From Betaproteobacteria bacterium UBA2592 (GTDB lineage Bacteria > Pseudomonadota > Gammaproteobacteria > Burkholderiales > Rhodocyclaceae), in assembly GCA_002340095.1 (NCBI GenBank), contig DDKS01000064.1, positions 1 through 23,325 on the forward strand: 23,325 nt of DNA, in the 5' to 3' direction. Position numbers and translations under genes: made by a program. Under the pieces are notes generated by a model. That model was not told where the DNA came from and made no database searches. It saw only the letters and a list, made by a program, of their open reading frames with translations. Below are positions 1-11,192 of this stretch, piece by piece. The first letter of the stretch is position 1. Each line of letters opens with the position of its first letter.

Positions 1-22
1 CGAAATTTCTGGGGAAGCTCAC
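1..22 (-). CDS. Start of a probable next cas gene (partial, runs off the left edge)
   Basis: On the minus strand a GTG at 22-20 follows a strong Shine-Dalgarno, GGGAGGT (complement of 28-34), with a 5-nt spacer. It opens a frame reading M-S-F-P-R-N-F before the window ends. It lies 49 nt downstream of the cas3 stop on the same strand. In type I-C loci the gene after cas3 is normally cas5, so that is the inferred identity, but seven residues are far too few to prove a family. What is seen is only the ribosome site, the start codon and the open frame. Confidence 0.4.
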
Positions 23-71
23 TCCGTACCTCCCTTCTCGTTACCTGTTTGGATTGTCATTGATCAAAGGC

Positions 72-2519
72 TCACTGGATGAGCCCGGAAGGGTCGCCTG
101 GAACTCCGTCGACCGCAATGCCCAATACCCTGTCGTAGAGCACGTCGTTGTTCTCCGACTGCACGTACAGGCCGGGAAATTCCACGCTCAACGGTTCTAT
201 GTCGCCCTGATCGAGCAGGCGTTGCAAGTCGTTCCGGTAGATGGTCACGCCGTAGCGTTGCAGCTTGCGCAGCAGCCAGCGGTCCGGGCCGCTCTTCTTC
301 AGGGTGTTCAACCACAGGCCGATGCGGTCGTCGGCCGGATCACGCCGGTAGCGGACAAAGACGGTGACGCCGTCCTGATCGTCGATCGGCCGGAAACGCT
401 CCGCGGCGGTGCGGAACATCACGTCGGCTTCACGGCCGACGCGCAGCAGCCGGCAGATGTCCTTTTCATCCAGCCGCGCATCACCGTAGAGCCGGCGGAA
501 GAACTCGCCGAAGCGCTCCACGCCGATGGGGTCGGCGCCGACCGGAAGGCCGGCCCAGAGAATCCGGGTTGCCTGTTCGGCCAGACGCAGCAGGCCCGGC
601 GGTGGCGACTTGGGCGGCACGAAGACATGCACATCACCGTACTCCAGCCGTCCTTCGCGGTTGCAACGCCCGGCGGCCTGGGCGATGGAATCGAGTCCGG
701 CCAGCGCCCGGTAGACCACGGGGAAGTCGATGTCGACGCCGGCTTCCACCAGTTGCGTGCTGACCACCCGGATCGGCTGGACGGCCTCGCCCGTGCTCAA
801 AGCCTGCCGCCGTTCGGCCAGCGCGGCCCTGATCGCCTGGATGGTATCGCTGCGATGCTCGGCGCACATCAGGCCGGATAGATGCCAGAGCCCTTCGGGA
901 GTTTCCGTCTTGAGTTGCCGGTAGAGGTCGCGGGCGTCGGCGCGGCGGCCGACGATGGCGAGCACGGCTTCATGGCGGGCGATTTCCGGCGCCAGATCGT
1001 CCCAGGTGCGCGTCGCGTTCAGATCGGCAGGGAGATGTACCCGCACCCGCGCCAGATCAGCGTAAAGGCCGGGCACGTCGTCGATGATCTCGCGCACCTC
1101 GCCGGCCTTGAAACCGCGCAAGGCCCTGGCCTGATCGAAGCCGGTCCGGGTTTCCAGCGTCGGCTGGGTGGCAGTGCACAACACCAGCGTGACGCCGTAA
1201 TCCTTGACCAGCAACCGCAGGACATCGACCACCGGTTGCAGGTAGGCGACCGGCAGCAGTTGTGCTTCGTCGAGGACGATGACACTGCCGACCAGGTTGT
1301 GCAGCTTGCGGCAGCGCGAGGTGCGATTGGCAAACAGGCTTTCCAGCAGTTGCACGTTGGTGGTGACGACCAAGGGCGCATCCCAGTTTTCACACGCCAG
1401 CCGCGAACGAGCGGTTTCCTGGGTTTCGTCGACTTCGACGTTGCTGTGGTGCTCGATGACGTTCTCGTCGCCAAAAATACCCCGGAAGATACCGGCCGTC
1501 TGCTCGATGATGCTGGTGTAGGGAATGGCATAGACGACGCGCCGCTGGCCGTGGCGGACGGCATGGCGCAAGGCGAACGCCAGGCTGGACAAGGTCTTGC
1601 CGCCACCGGTCGGCACCGTCAGGCTGAACACACCGGGCGGCAGTTCCGCCTTGGCGAGACAGGCGCTCAACACCTCGGCGCGCTTGCGGTTGACCTTGCT
1701 GTCGGCCTCGCCACGCTCTGCAACGTCGCGGGCCATTTCGGCCAGACGTTCGGAAAGCAAATGCTCGAGTGCATCCAAACCGGGAAAGCCCTGCCTCACG
1801 CCGCTTTTCCCCGGCGACATGAAGGCCTCGGTATCGAGGAAATCAGCATCCACCAGGCAGGAAAAGAGCATGCGCACCCAGAGCGCGAAGCGACCGGGAA
1901 TGGGATCGTCCTTGTCGTCGTCGCGGTAGCGGTACAGGTCTGCCATATCGGGCAAGGGACCGGCCGGTTTCAGGAGATGCTCGGGAATCGGGGCAGCACA
2001 GGCCGTCGCCAGTTCCCTTTGGGCATCTTCGGACGCAAAGCGGTGATGCAGACTCCTGTTCTCGCCCGCCCAATCGGACAGGCCGGCGTGGTGGCCGGCG
2101 ATCAGGTAGGAGAGCACACGGGCAATGACCGGCCCGGAACGCTTATCCACTTCTTCAAGATAGCGCTGTGCCCACAGGGCACCGGCCGCCGAATGGGTTT
2201 TGTCCGATCCTGCGACACGCCCCTCGATATGCGCATCCGGATCGCCACCTTGGCGGATATAGCGCTGGAAGCCTTCGCGGAATTTTCCCAGGTCGTGCCA
2301 GAGCCCAGCCAAGGCAGCCCAGAGCGACGACTTGAAGGTCGCCGCAAACTCACCCGCCAACCTTGATACCGCCTCGTTATGGCTGGACAAAGGATGGGCC
2401 ACCAGCCGCTCCCCATCCTTCCGGATATGCGCGATGAAATCGAAGTCTTTGAGATCGATTTCCTTCCCCAGCTCGTTTTTCCCTGAGCGCATGGGCGTCA
2501 ATACCGTCGGATCATCCAT
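72..2519 (-). CDS. cas3: CRISPR-associated nuclease-helicase Cas3 (HD plus DExH type)
   Basis: Cas3 is the effector of type I CRISPR-Cas: once Cascade has bound target DNA, it unwinds and degrades it. The 815-residue protein has an N-terminal HD nuclease domain (H75-D76 in WHDLGK, H109, the GHH pair H143-H144, with D224 a further candidate ligand). A superfamily 2 helicase follows: Walker A PTGGGKT at 303-309, Walker B DEAQ at 417-420, CTATQP near 448-453, STQLVEAGVD near 587-596, and motif VI QAAGRCNREG at 614-623. Length and one-chain architecture match family norms, and every motif looks intact. The ATG start is fixed by GGGAGGT just upstream. It is preceded on the same strand by a broken WYL regulator and followed by the start of another gene. 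The gene order suggests subtype I-C; this is inference because no other complete cas gene is in view. Confidence 0.95.
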   Translation of the reverse strand: MDDPTVLTPMRSGKNELGKEIDLKDFDFIAHIRKDGERLVAHPLSSHNEAVSRLAGEFAATFKSSLWAALAGLWHDLGKFREGFQRYIRQGGDPDAHIEGRVAGSDKTHSAAGALWAQRYLEEVDKRSGPVIARVLSYLIAGHHAGLSDWAGENRSLHHRFASEDAQRELATACAAPIPEHLLKPAGPLPDMADLYRYRDDDKDDPIPGRFALWVRMLFSCLVDADFLDTEAFMSPGKSGVRQGFPGLDALEHLLSERLAEMARDVAERGEADSKVNRKRAEVLSACLAKAELPPGVFSLTVPTGGGKTLSSLAFALRHAVRHGQRRVVYAIPYTSIIEQTAGIFRGIFGDENVIEHHSNVEVDETQETARSRLACENWDAPLVVTTNVQLLESLFANRTSRCRKLHNLVGSVIVLDEAQLLPVAYLQPVVDVLRLLVKDYGVTLVLCTATQPTLETRTGFDQARALRGFKAGEVREIIDDVPGLYADLARVRVHLPADLNATRTWDDLAPEIARHEAVLAIVGRRADARDLYRQLKTETPEGLWHLSGLMCAEHRSDTIQAIRAALAERRQALSTGEAVQPIRVVSTQLVEAGVDIDFPVVYRALAGLDSIAQAAGRCNREGRLEYGDVHVFVPPKSPPPGLLRLAEQATRILWAGLPVGADPIGVERFGEFFRRLYGDARLDEKDICRLLRVGREADVMFRTAAERFRPIDDQDGVTVFVRYRRDPADDRIGLWLNTLKKSGPDRWLLRKLQRYGVTIYRNDLQRLLDQGDIEPLSVEFPGLYVQSENNDVLYDRVLGIAVDGVPGDPSGLIQ

Positions 2520-2592
2520 GCCACCTCCCTTGAGCTTGTTGCAAGTCTACGGGCTCCCATTCTTAAAACCTGAGACTGCGATAGGAGCGCGT

Positions 2593-3191
2593 TCAATATT
2601 TTTCGAGGCTCTGTTTCAGCAGACTGATCACCTTGGCGCACAACTCCGGGGGAGCGACGACCTGGCAGTCGGGAGGGGCCATACTTGAGAATATCCATGG
2701 CAAGTTCGGTATCCTGGCTGTAGGGCAGGCGCAGCTGATAGTGGCTATCCACCAGAAACTGGCTCTCCTGGGCCGTGTGCCATTGCTCGGCAGCAACCAG
2801 CGGGCTTGCCTTGCACTGAGAACCAGAGTGGCCCAGGCAACCTGCTAGCCTGCAAAGATTCCATAACCCGCTGCAAGACATGCATCCAGCAGTTCATCTT
2901 CAACATTCTGGGCCGATTCATCCATCGGCTTGATGACGAATATGGCGTCCACAGCAAGCTGCGCAGGACATTCTTCTGGTAACACCAGGCATCCAGGTAC
3001 CAGTTACCCCGGTAGTACACCAGCTGCCGCGGCGAAAACCAGAGGCCAGGCAATTCCTGACTAGGCACCGTCGCATCAAGATGGCAAAGGCCACTCTCCG
3101 GGTCTCTCACCCCCGGAAACCCCAGCCTGTCCCGCAAAACCTGAAGGCTACCCAGCATTCGCCCGATGACGCTGATTCTTTCCGTATTCAC
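2593..3191 (-). pseudogene. Decayed WYL-domain transcriptional regulator upstream of cas3
   Basis: Pieces of one WYL-type regulator (N-terminal helix-turn-helix, C-terminal ligand-binding WYL domain) can be read in order across three frames. From a GTG at 3191 (upstream GGGGGTG) the frame gives NTERISVIGRML, then LRDRLGFPG, ELPGLWFSP and VYYRGNWYLDAWC, the WYL signature. Near 2960 one lost base shifts the frame; the continuation reads AVDAIFVIKPMDESAQN and AAGYGIFAG, then an in-frame TAG. A second lost base leads to AAEQWH and YQLRLPYSQDTELAMDILKYGP. A third shift reaches VVAPPELCAKVISLLKQSLEKY and the stop at 2593. Compared with the family's usual 300-330 residues, most of the helix-turn-helix and about 100 residues between WFSP and the WYL core are missing. 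Similar regulators often sit beside cas genes, so this was probably the locus regulator. It cannot make a working protein as read. Confidence 0.85.
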
Positions 3192-3234
3192 GAGGCACCC
3201 CCTGCAAAACCAGGAGCATAATTCATGCGAAGTC

Positions 3235-3253
3235 ATTATTCACCAAGAATAAT
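3235..3253. repeat. AT-rich inverted repeat, possible old operator
   Basis: ATTATTC (3235-3241), a 5-nt spacer and GAATAAT (3247-3253) form a perfect 7-bp inverted repeat between the decayed WYL regulator (minus) and gpmI (plus). The sequence is AT-rich against GC-rich surroundings and sits about 45 bp upstream of the pseudogene's GTG. It could be an operator or promoter element for the regulator or the cas genes. Function is not shown. Confidence 0.35.
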
Positions 3254-3280
3254 AACCTTCCCCGGCCCTCTTCCCCCGCA

Positions 3281-3309
3281 TTGACGCCTCCCATCCTGGA
3301 GGTAATACT
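3281..3309 (+). promoter_or_regulatory. Predicted sigma70-type promoter of gpmI
   Basis: TTGACG (3281-3286, five of six to the -35 consensus) is followed after 17 nt by AATACT (3304-3309, four of six to the -10 consensus). This predicts a transcript start near 3316 and a leader of about 57 nt before the gpmI ATG. It is a consensus match only. Confidence 0.45.
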
Positions 3310-3372
3310 TCGCCCCCTCGGAAGCGCCCCCGGTGACTCCCGTGCTCTGACTCCATTCCTCAGGAATCCATC

Positions 3373-5013
<1,641 letters not shown>

Positions 5014-5036
5014 CATCCGGCCCCAGGCACCCCTGT

Positions 5037-5064
5037 AGAACGGTAGCTCCCAGGCTGCCGTTCT
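5037..5064 (+). terminator. Hairpin after gpmI, possible terminator
   Basis: AGAACGGTAGC (5037-5047) pairs with GCTGCCGTTCT (5054-5064) through 11 base pairs with one G-U, closing a 6-nt loop. It begins 23 nt after the gpmI stop. No T-run follows, so it may be a weak or Rho-aided terminator or an mRNA-stabilising stem. Confidence 0.4.
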
Positions 5065-5206
5065 GCGTCGACAGCCCCTGTTCCCCAAGCGCCGAGCTGC
5101 AGTATCATCGTTCCCGGAAACGTCTGCGACGCCATGAACGCGCGACGCCACCGTGTAATAGGGATGACGATTGACAGCAGCCCACGGTCAGTTCGATTCA
5201 CATCCT

Positions 5207-5213
5207 GGAGGAG
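5207..5213 (+). promoter_or_regulatory. Shine-Dalgarno deciding the start at 5222
   Basis: GGAGGAG lies 8 nt before the ATG at 5222. The longer frame would begin at a TTG at 5171 that has no such signal, so 5222 is preferred. Confidence 0.75.
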
Positions 5214-5221
5214 ACCCCGTC

Positions 5222-7495
5222 ATGGACGGTGATAACAACAGGGTGAATGCCCAGGCCCCCGAGGGCCCTCCCCATCCCGACACCCCCCTGTCCCCCCAGC
5301 CCAGGAACCTGGCCCTGGAAGCCGCCCGCAATGCCGTGCTGGACCGGCTGGTGGCCGACGCACCCCTGACCGAAATCCTCGAAGATGTGGTGCACCGGCT
5401 GGAGCAGCTCGAACCCTCCATGCGCGCCACCGTCCTGCTCATGGATCCTGACGGCACCCGGCTCACCACCGGCGCCGCCCCCAGCTTTCCGGACTACTAT
5501 GTGCGCGGCGTCGATGGCATGAGCATCGGCGAAGGCCAGGGCTCCTGCGGCACCGCCGCCTTTCGCCGGGCCCCGGTCATCGTCAGCGACGTCAGCACCG
5601 ACCCCCTCTGGGCTCCCTACCCCAGAAGCGGCCCCAAGGTCGGCTTCCGCGCCTGTTGGTCGTTTCCCTTCTACGATGGCGCCGGCAAGGTCCTGGGCAC
5701 CTTTGCCGTCTACTTCGCCGAACCCCGGGAAAAGGATGAACGCATCGTCCAGCTCATCGAAGGCTTCTCCGGCCTCACCGCCCTGGCCGTGCAGAAGGTC
5801 CGGGCCACCACCGCCCTGCGCCAGGCCGCCGCCATCATCGAAAGCACCCGCGACGGCGTCATGGTCACCGACCTGGAACGCCGCATCGTCAGCGTCAACC
5901 CCGCCTGGTGCGCCATCACCGGCTTCAGCGCCGAAGAAGCCCTGGGCCGGGCCGCCCGGGAATTCCGCTCCGAACTCCAGGACGACGCCTTCTACCAGGA
6001 CATCTGGGATCAGGTGGCCCACCAGGGCTACTGGCAGGGCGAAGTCTGGACCCGCCGCAAGAACGGGGAAATCTACCCCCTCTGGCTCAAGATCAGCAGA
6101 GTCCACAACGACCAGGGCCAGCCCAGCCACTACGTCATCGTGATGACCGACATCAGCCAGCTGCGCGAATCCCAGGCCCGGCTCGAACGGCTGGCCCACT
6201 ACGACCCCCTCACCGGCCTGCCCAACCGGCTGCTGGTGCAATCCCGCCTGGAACACGCCATCGAACAGGCCGCCCACCACCACAGCAAGGTGGGCGTGCT
6301 GTGCATCGACCTGGATCACTTCAAGACCATCAACGAAAGCCTCGGCCACCCGGCCGGGGACGAACTGCTGCGCGCCATCGGCAAGCGCCTGGGCACCGCC
6401 CTGCGCACGGAAGACACCTTCGCCCGCTGGGCCGGCGACGAATTCCTCGTGGTCGTCGAAAACGTCCACCATCCGGATGAACTGGCCACCCTGGCCGCGA
6501 ACCTGATCCAGCTCACCCAGGAACCCTTCACCCTCGCCAGCGGCCAGACCGTTTACCTGGGCGCCAGCATCGGCATCGCCCTCTACCCCCAGGACGCAGG
6601 CAACGCCCCCCTGCTGCTGCAACACACCGACACCGCCCTGCACCAGGCCAAGGACCAGGGGCGCAACACCTACCGCTTCTTCACCGAAGCCATGGGCCAG
6701 ACCGCCCAGCAACACCTGGAACTCGGCCGCCGCCTGCGCATGGCCCTGGAACAAGGCAGCTTCATCCTCCACTACCAGCCCAAGCTGGACGTGGCCACCG
6801 GCCGCATGGTCGGCTGCGAGGCCCTGCTGCGCTGGAACGACCCGGAATGCGGCCTCACCCGCCCCGATCTGTTCATCCCCTTTGCCGAAGAAAGCGGGCT
6901 CATCGTGCCCATCGGCGCCTGGGCCCTGGAAACCGCCTGCCGCCAGGCCCGCCAATGGCTGGACGAAGGCCGCGCCCCGCTGAAGATGGCCGTCAACCTC
7001 TCCGCCCGGCAACTCTGGCAGGCAGACCTGCCCGAACGCATCGGCGCCATCCTCGCCAGCACCGGCCTGCCCCCCGACATGCTCGAACTCGAACTCACCG
7101 AAAGCATGATCATGGGCCACGAGGCCGAAGCCGTGGAAAGACTCGGCCAGTTGCGCGCCATGGGCATCAGCCTCGCCATCGACGACTTCGGCACCGGCTA
7201 CTCCTCCCTCTCCTACCTGAAGAGCCTGCCGATCCAGACCCTCAAGATCGATCAGAGCTTCGTGCGCAACATCCCCGCCGACCACCAGGACATGGAAATC
7301 TCCGCCGGCATCATCGCCCTGGCGAGAAAGCTCAACCTCAAAGTCGTCGCCGAAGGCGTTGAAACCGTCGAACAACTGGACTTCCTCACCGAACAGGGCT
7401 GCGACCAGTACCAGGGCTACCTCTACAGCCGTCCCCTGCCCGCCGACCAGTTCGAACGCCTGCACCCCCCGGCCGATCTGCGGCAAAGCGCCTGA
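5222..7495 (+). CDS. Soluble GAF-PAS-GGDEF-EAL cyclic-di-GMP protein
   Basis: A bifunctional-type cyclic-di-GMP protein of 757 residues without membrane segments, so probably cytoplasmic. A GAF sensor domain spans roughly 35-195 and a PAS domain 200-315. The GGDEF domain (about 320-490) carries AGDEF at 404-408 in place of GGDEF, a variant known in some active cyclases. An inhibitory I-site R395-T-E-D398 is placed exactly five residues before it. The EAL phosphodiesterase domain (about 500-745) keeps EALLRW at 533-538, N592 in VNLSAR, E-L-T-E-S near 624-628, DDFGTGYSS at 654-662, and EGVE near 711-714, so hydrolysis of c-di-GMP is likely. Whether the cyclase half is active or serves as a GTP or c-di-GMP sensor is open. 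It follows gpmI on the same strand after a hairpin and is probably transcribed separately. The ligand of the GAF and PAS domains is unknown. Confidence 0.93.
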   Translation: MDGDNNRVNAQAPEGPPHPDTPLSPQPRNLALEAARNAVLDRLVADAPLTEILEDVVHRLEQLEPSMRATVLLMDPDGTRLTTGAAPSFPDYYVRGVDGMSIGEGQGSCGTAAFRRAPVIVSDVSTDPLWAPYPRSGPKVGFRACWSFPFYDGAGKVLGTFAVYFAEPREKDERIVQLIEGFSGLTALAVQKVRATTALRQAAAIIESTRDGVMVTDLERRIVSVNPAWCAITGFSAEEALGRAAREFRSELQDDAFYQDIWDQVAHQGYWQGEVWTRRKNGEIYPLWLKISRVHNDQGQPSHYVIVMTDISQLRESQARLERLAHYDPLTGLPNRLLVQSRLEHAIEQAAHHHSKVGVLCIDLDHFKTINESLGHPAGDELLRAIGKRLGTALRTEDTFARWAGDEFLVVVENVHHPDELATLAANLIQLTQEPFTLASGQTVYLGASIGIALYPQDAGNAPLLLQHTDTALHQAKDQGRNTYRFFTEAMGQTAQQHLELGRRLRMALEQGSFILHYQPKLDVATGRMVGCEALLRWNDPECGLTRPDLFIPFAEESGLIVPIGAWALETACRQARQWLDEGRAPLKMAVNLSARQLWQADLPERIGAILASTGLPPDMLELELTESMIMGHEAEAVERLGQLRAMGISLAIDDFGTGYSSLSYLKSLPIQTLKIDQSFVRNIPADHQDMEISAGIIALARKLNLKVVAEGVETVEQLDFLTEQGCDQYQGYLYSRPLPADQFERLHPPADLRQSA

Positions 7496-7558
7496 ACGCT
7501 CCAGCCAGAAGTCGCTAGCAGGAAAACCAACTCCGTAGAGAACGGATCGACCGGCGAT

Positions 7559-7658
7559 CGTGGTCTGCCCCCAGCCCCACACGCCAGATCATCCGCATCA
7601 ATCAACCCGGAAACAGCACTGCGAGTGCTGTGCTAACGCAAACATGGGACAGACCACG
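7559..7658. repeat. About 100-bp segment bounded by inverted repeats, possible small mobile-element remnant
   Basis: CGTGGTCTG (7559-7567) is repeated inverted as CAGACCACG (7650-7658). The match extends to about 12 bp if one A is bulged (CCC at 7568-7570 against GGG at 7646-7648). Inside, ACAGCACT (7613-7620) and AGTGCTGT (7624-7631) form a perfect 8-bp hairpin with a GCG loop. The segment fills the spacer between the GGDEF-EAL gene and vapB and encodes no convincing protein. The arrangement resembles a MITE, a REP-like unit or the leftover ends of an insertion sequence. No target-site duplication was recognised. Confidence 0.4.
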
Positions 7659-7729
7659 GCTTTTCAGAGATCAACAAAAATAATAAAAACAGCAACATAC
7701 AACAACGATCCAGATGAGTATTACAAACC

Positions 7730-7769
7730 TTGCCACACATCGCCCCTGTGTATATACTTGTTGTATATA
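7730..7769 (+). promoter_or_regulatory. vapBC promoter with overlapping inverted-repeat operator
   Basis: TTGCCA (7730-7735, five of six) and TATACT (7753-7758, five of six) are separated by exactly 17 nt. The perfect inverted repeat TATATAC (7751-7757), 5-nt spacer, GTATATA (7763-7769) covers the -10 box and the predicted transcript start. Type II antitoxins typically bind such palindromes with their toxin to repress their own operon, so autoregulation is the likely purpose. Confidence 0.7.
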
Positions 7770-7785
7770 GCAACAGGAGCACCCC

Positions 7786-8019
7786 ATGACCACCAGCACC
7801 GTCTTCACCAACAACCGCACCCAGGCTGTACGCTTGCCTGCCGATTCGCGCTTTCCGGATTCTGTGAAAAAGGTGGATGTGCGCATCGTGGGGCAGGAGC
7901 GGGTGATTGCCCCTGCCGATGCGGTGTGGGACAGCTTCTTCCTGGCCGACAAGACGGCCAGCGAGGACTTCATGGCTGAGCGCGCGAGCCAGCACCAGGA
8001 TGAGCGAGAAGCCTTCTGA
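7786..8019 (+). CDS. vapB: VapB/VagC-type antitoxin
   Basis: A 77-residue protein with the AbrB/SpoVT-like N-terminus typical of VapB and VagC antitoxins: VFTNNRTQAVRLP near residues 6-18, followed by VKKVDVRIVG and the family-typical WDSFF at 48-52. The C-terminal tail (about 53-77) is charged and would wrap around and block the toxin. The N-terminal half forms the DNA-binding dimer that represses the operon. The start has AGGAG at 7775-7779 with a 6-nt spacer. vapC follows 10 nt after the stop, the usual antitoxin-first order. The palindrome over the promoter fits its role as autorepressor. Confidence 0.92.
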   Translation: MTTSTVFTNNRTQAVRLPADSRFPDSVKKVDVRIVGQERVIAPADAVWDSFFLADKTASEDFMAERASQHQDEREAF

Positions 8020-8029
8020 GGCCAGCGCC

Positions 8030-8434
8030 ATGCTCAAGTACCTACTCGATACCAACATCGTCATCTACGTCATCAAGCGGCGTCCCCTTGCCGTTCTCTC
8101 CATCTTCAACCGACACCATGGACGCATGGCCATATCCGCCATCACCCTGGCGGAACTCATGCACGGCGCGGAAAAAAGCAGCGACCCGGCACGCAATCTG
8201 ACGGTCGTCGAGGATTTCTGCAGCCGCCTGGACGTGCTGCCCTACGACATGGCTGCTGCAGCCCACTACGGCAACATCCGGGCTGTTCTGGAGCAACAGG
8301 GCACGCCCATTGGCGTTAACGACCTGCATATCGCCGGCCAGGCCCGCAGCCGGGGGCTGGTACTGGTGAGCAATAATCTCAGGGAATTCCAGCGTGTGCC
8401 AGGTTTGCTGCTGGAAAACTGGGTCGCCGAATAA
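8030..8434 (+). CDS. vapC: VapC-type PIN-domain ribonuclease toxin
   Basis: A 134-residue PIN-domain endoribonuclease, the toxin partner of the upstream antitoxin. VapC toxins cut tRNA or rRNA with Mg2+ held by acidic residues. Those visible here are D7 (LLDTN), E42 (LAELMHGAE) and D98 (VNDLHIAGQA), with N115-N116 in VSNNLREF at the fourth site, as is common in the family. All catalytic positions are present, so the toxin looks active. The start at 8030 matches the family N-terminus MLKYLLDTNI and has GAGG 8 nt upstream. Other ATGs in the frame at 7907 and 8000 would only add unrelated residues overlapping vapB. A bidirectional terminator follows. Confidence 0.93.
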   Translation: MLKYLLDTNIVIYVIKRRPLAVLSIFNRHHGRMAISAITLAELMHGAEKSSDPARNLTVVEDFCSRLDVLPYDMAAAAHYGNIRAVLEQQGTPIGVNDLHIAGQARSRGLVLVSNNLREFQRVPGLLLENWVAE

Positions 8435-8449
8435 GCATATCCCCAAGTC

Positions 8450-8487
8450 AAAACGGCGGGCCTGATGCTTTCAGGGCCCGCCGTTTT
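8450..8487. terminator. Bidirectional terminator between vapC and clpB
   Basis: AAAACGGCGGGCC (8450-8462) and GGCCCGCCGTTTT (8475-8487) form a perfect 13-bp stem flanked by A and T runs on both strands. A short TGA/TCA inner pairing extends it with a bulge. It lies between the convergent ends of vapC (8434) and clpB (8520) and would stop transcription from either side. Confidence 0.85.
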
Positions 8488-8519
8488 CCGCCGTGTTCAT
8501 TTGCTGCTAAGGCAACACC

Positions 8520-11102
<2,583 letters not shown>

Positions 11103-11134
11103 GTTGGATTCCTTTTCCGGATGGGTTGGCAAGG

Positions 11135-11162
11135 AGATGGGGACGGCCACGGTGATTTCAAG
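11135..11162 (-). promoter_or_regulatory. Sigma32 (RpoH) heat-shock promoter of clpB
   Basis: On the minus strand CTTGAAA (11162-11156) is followed after exactly 13 nt by CCCCATCT (11142-11135). This is essentially the E. coli sigma32 consensus (CTTGAAA, 11-16 nt, CCCCATnT). It predicts transcription starting around 11128 and a leader of about 25 nt to the clpB ATG. RpoH control of clpB is well established in proteobacteria. Confidence 0.9.
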
Positions 11163-11163
11163 C

Positions 11164-11192
11164 TTCACCACCCATTGAATAAACAGTAAATT
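11164..11192 (+). promoter_or_regulatory. Weak candidate promoter for the CoA-transferase gene
   Basis: TTCACC (11164-11169) and TAAATT (11187-11192) are 17 nt apart, each four of six to the sigma70 consensus. They lie just outside the clpB heat-shock promoter on the opposite strand. The match is modest. Confidence 0.3.

Noticed and set aside
882..2366. Plus-strand open frame opposite cas3
   Set aside because: Antisense shadow; cas3 has all its motifs on the other strand.
2498..3236. Two separate small hypothetical genes on the minus strand (2498-2881 and 2745-3236)
   Set aside because: Both are pieces of one frameshifted WYL regulator; their out-of-frame ends have no family similarity.
1..3372. 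A CRISPR repeat array near cas3
   Set aside because: No regularly spaced repeats of 28-37 bp were seen on reading the region; the array, if any, is outside the window.
5198..7582. Minus-strand open frame of 794 codons opposite the soluble GGDEF-EAL gene
   Set aside because: Same antisense effect; no motif, and the opposite strand encodes a fully recognisable four-domain protein.
7907..8029. Earlier starts for vapC at 7907 or 8000
   Set aside because: They add residues from vapB in another frame; MLKYLLDTN is the standard VapC beginning and has a ribosome site.
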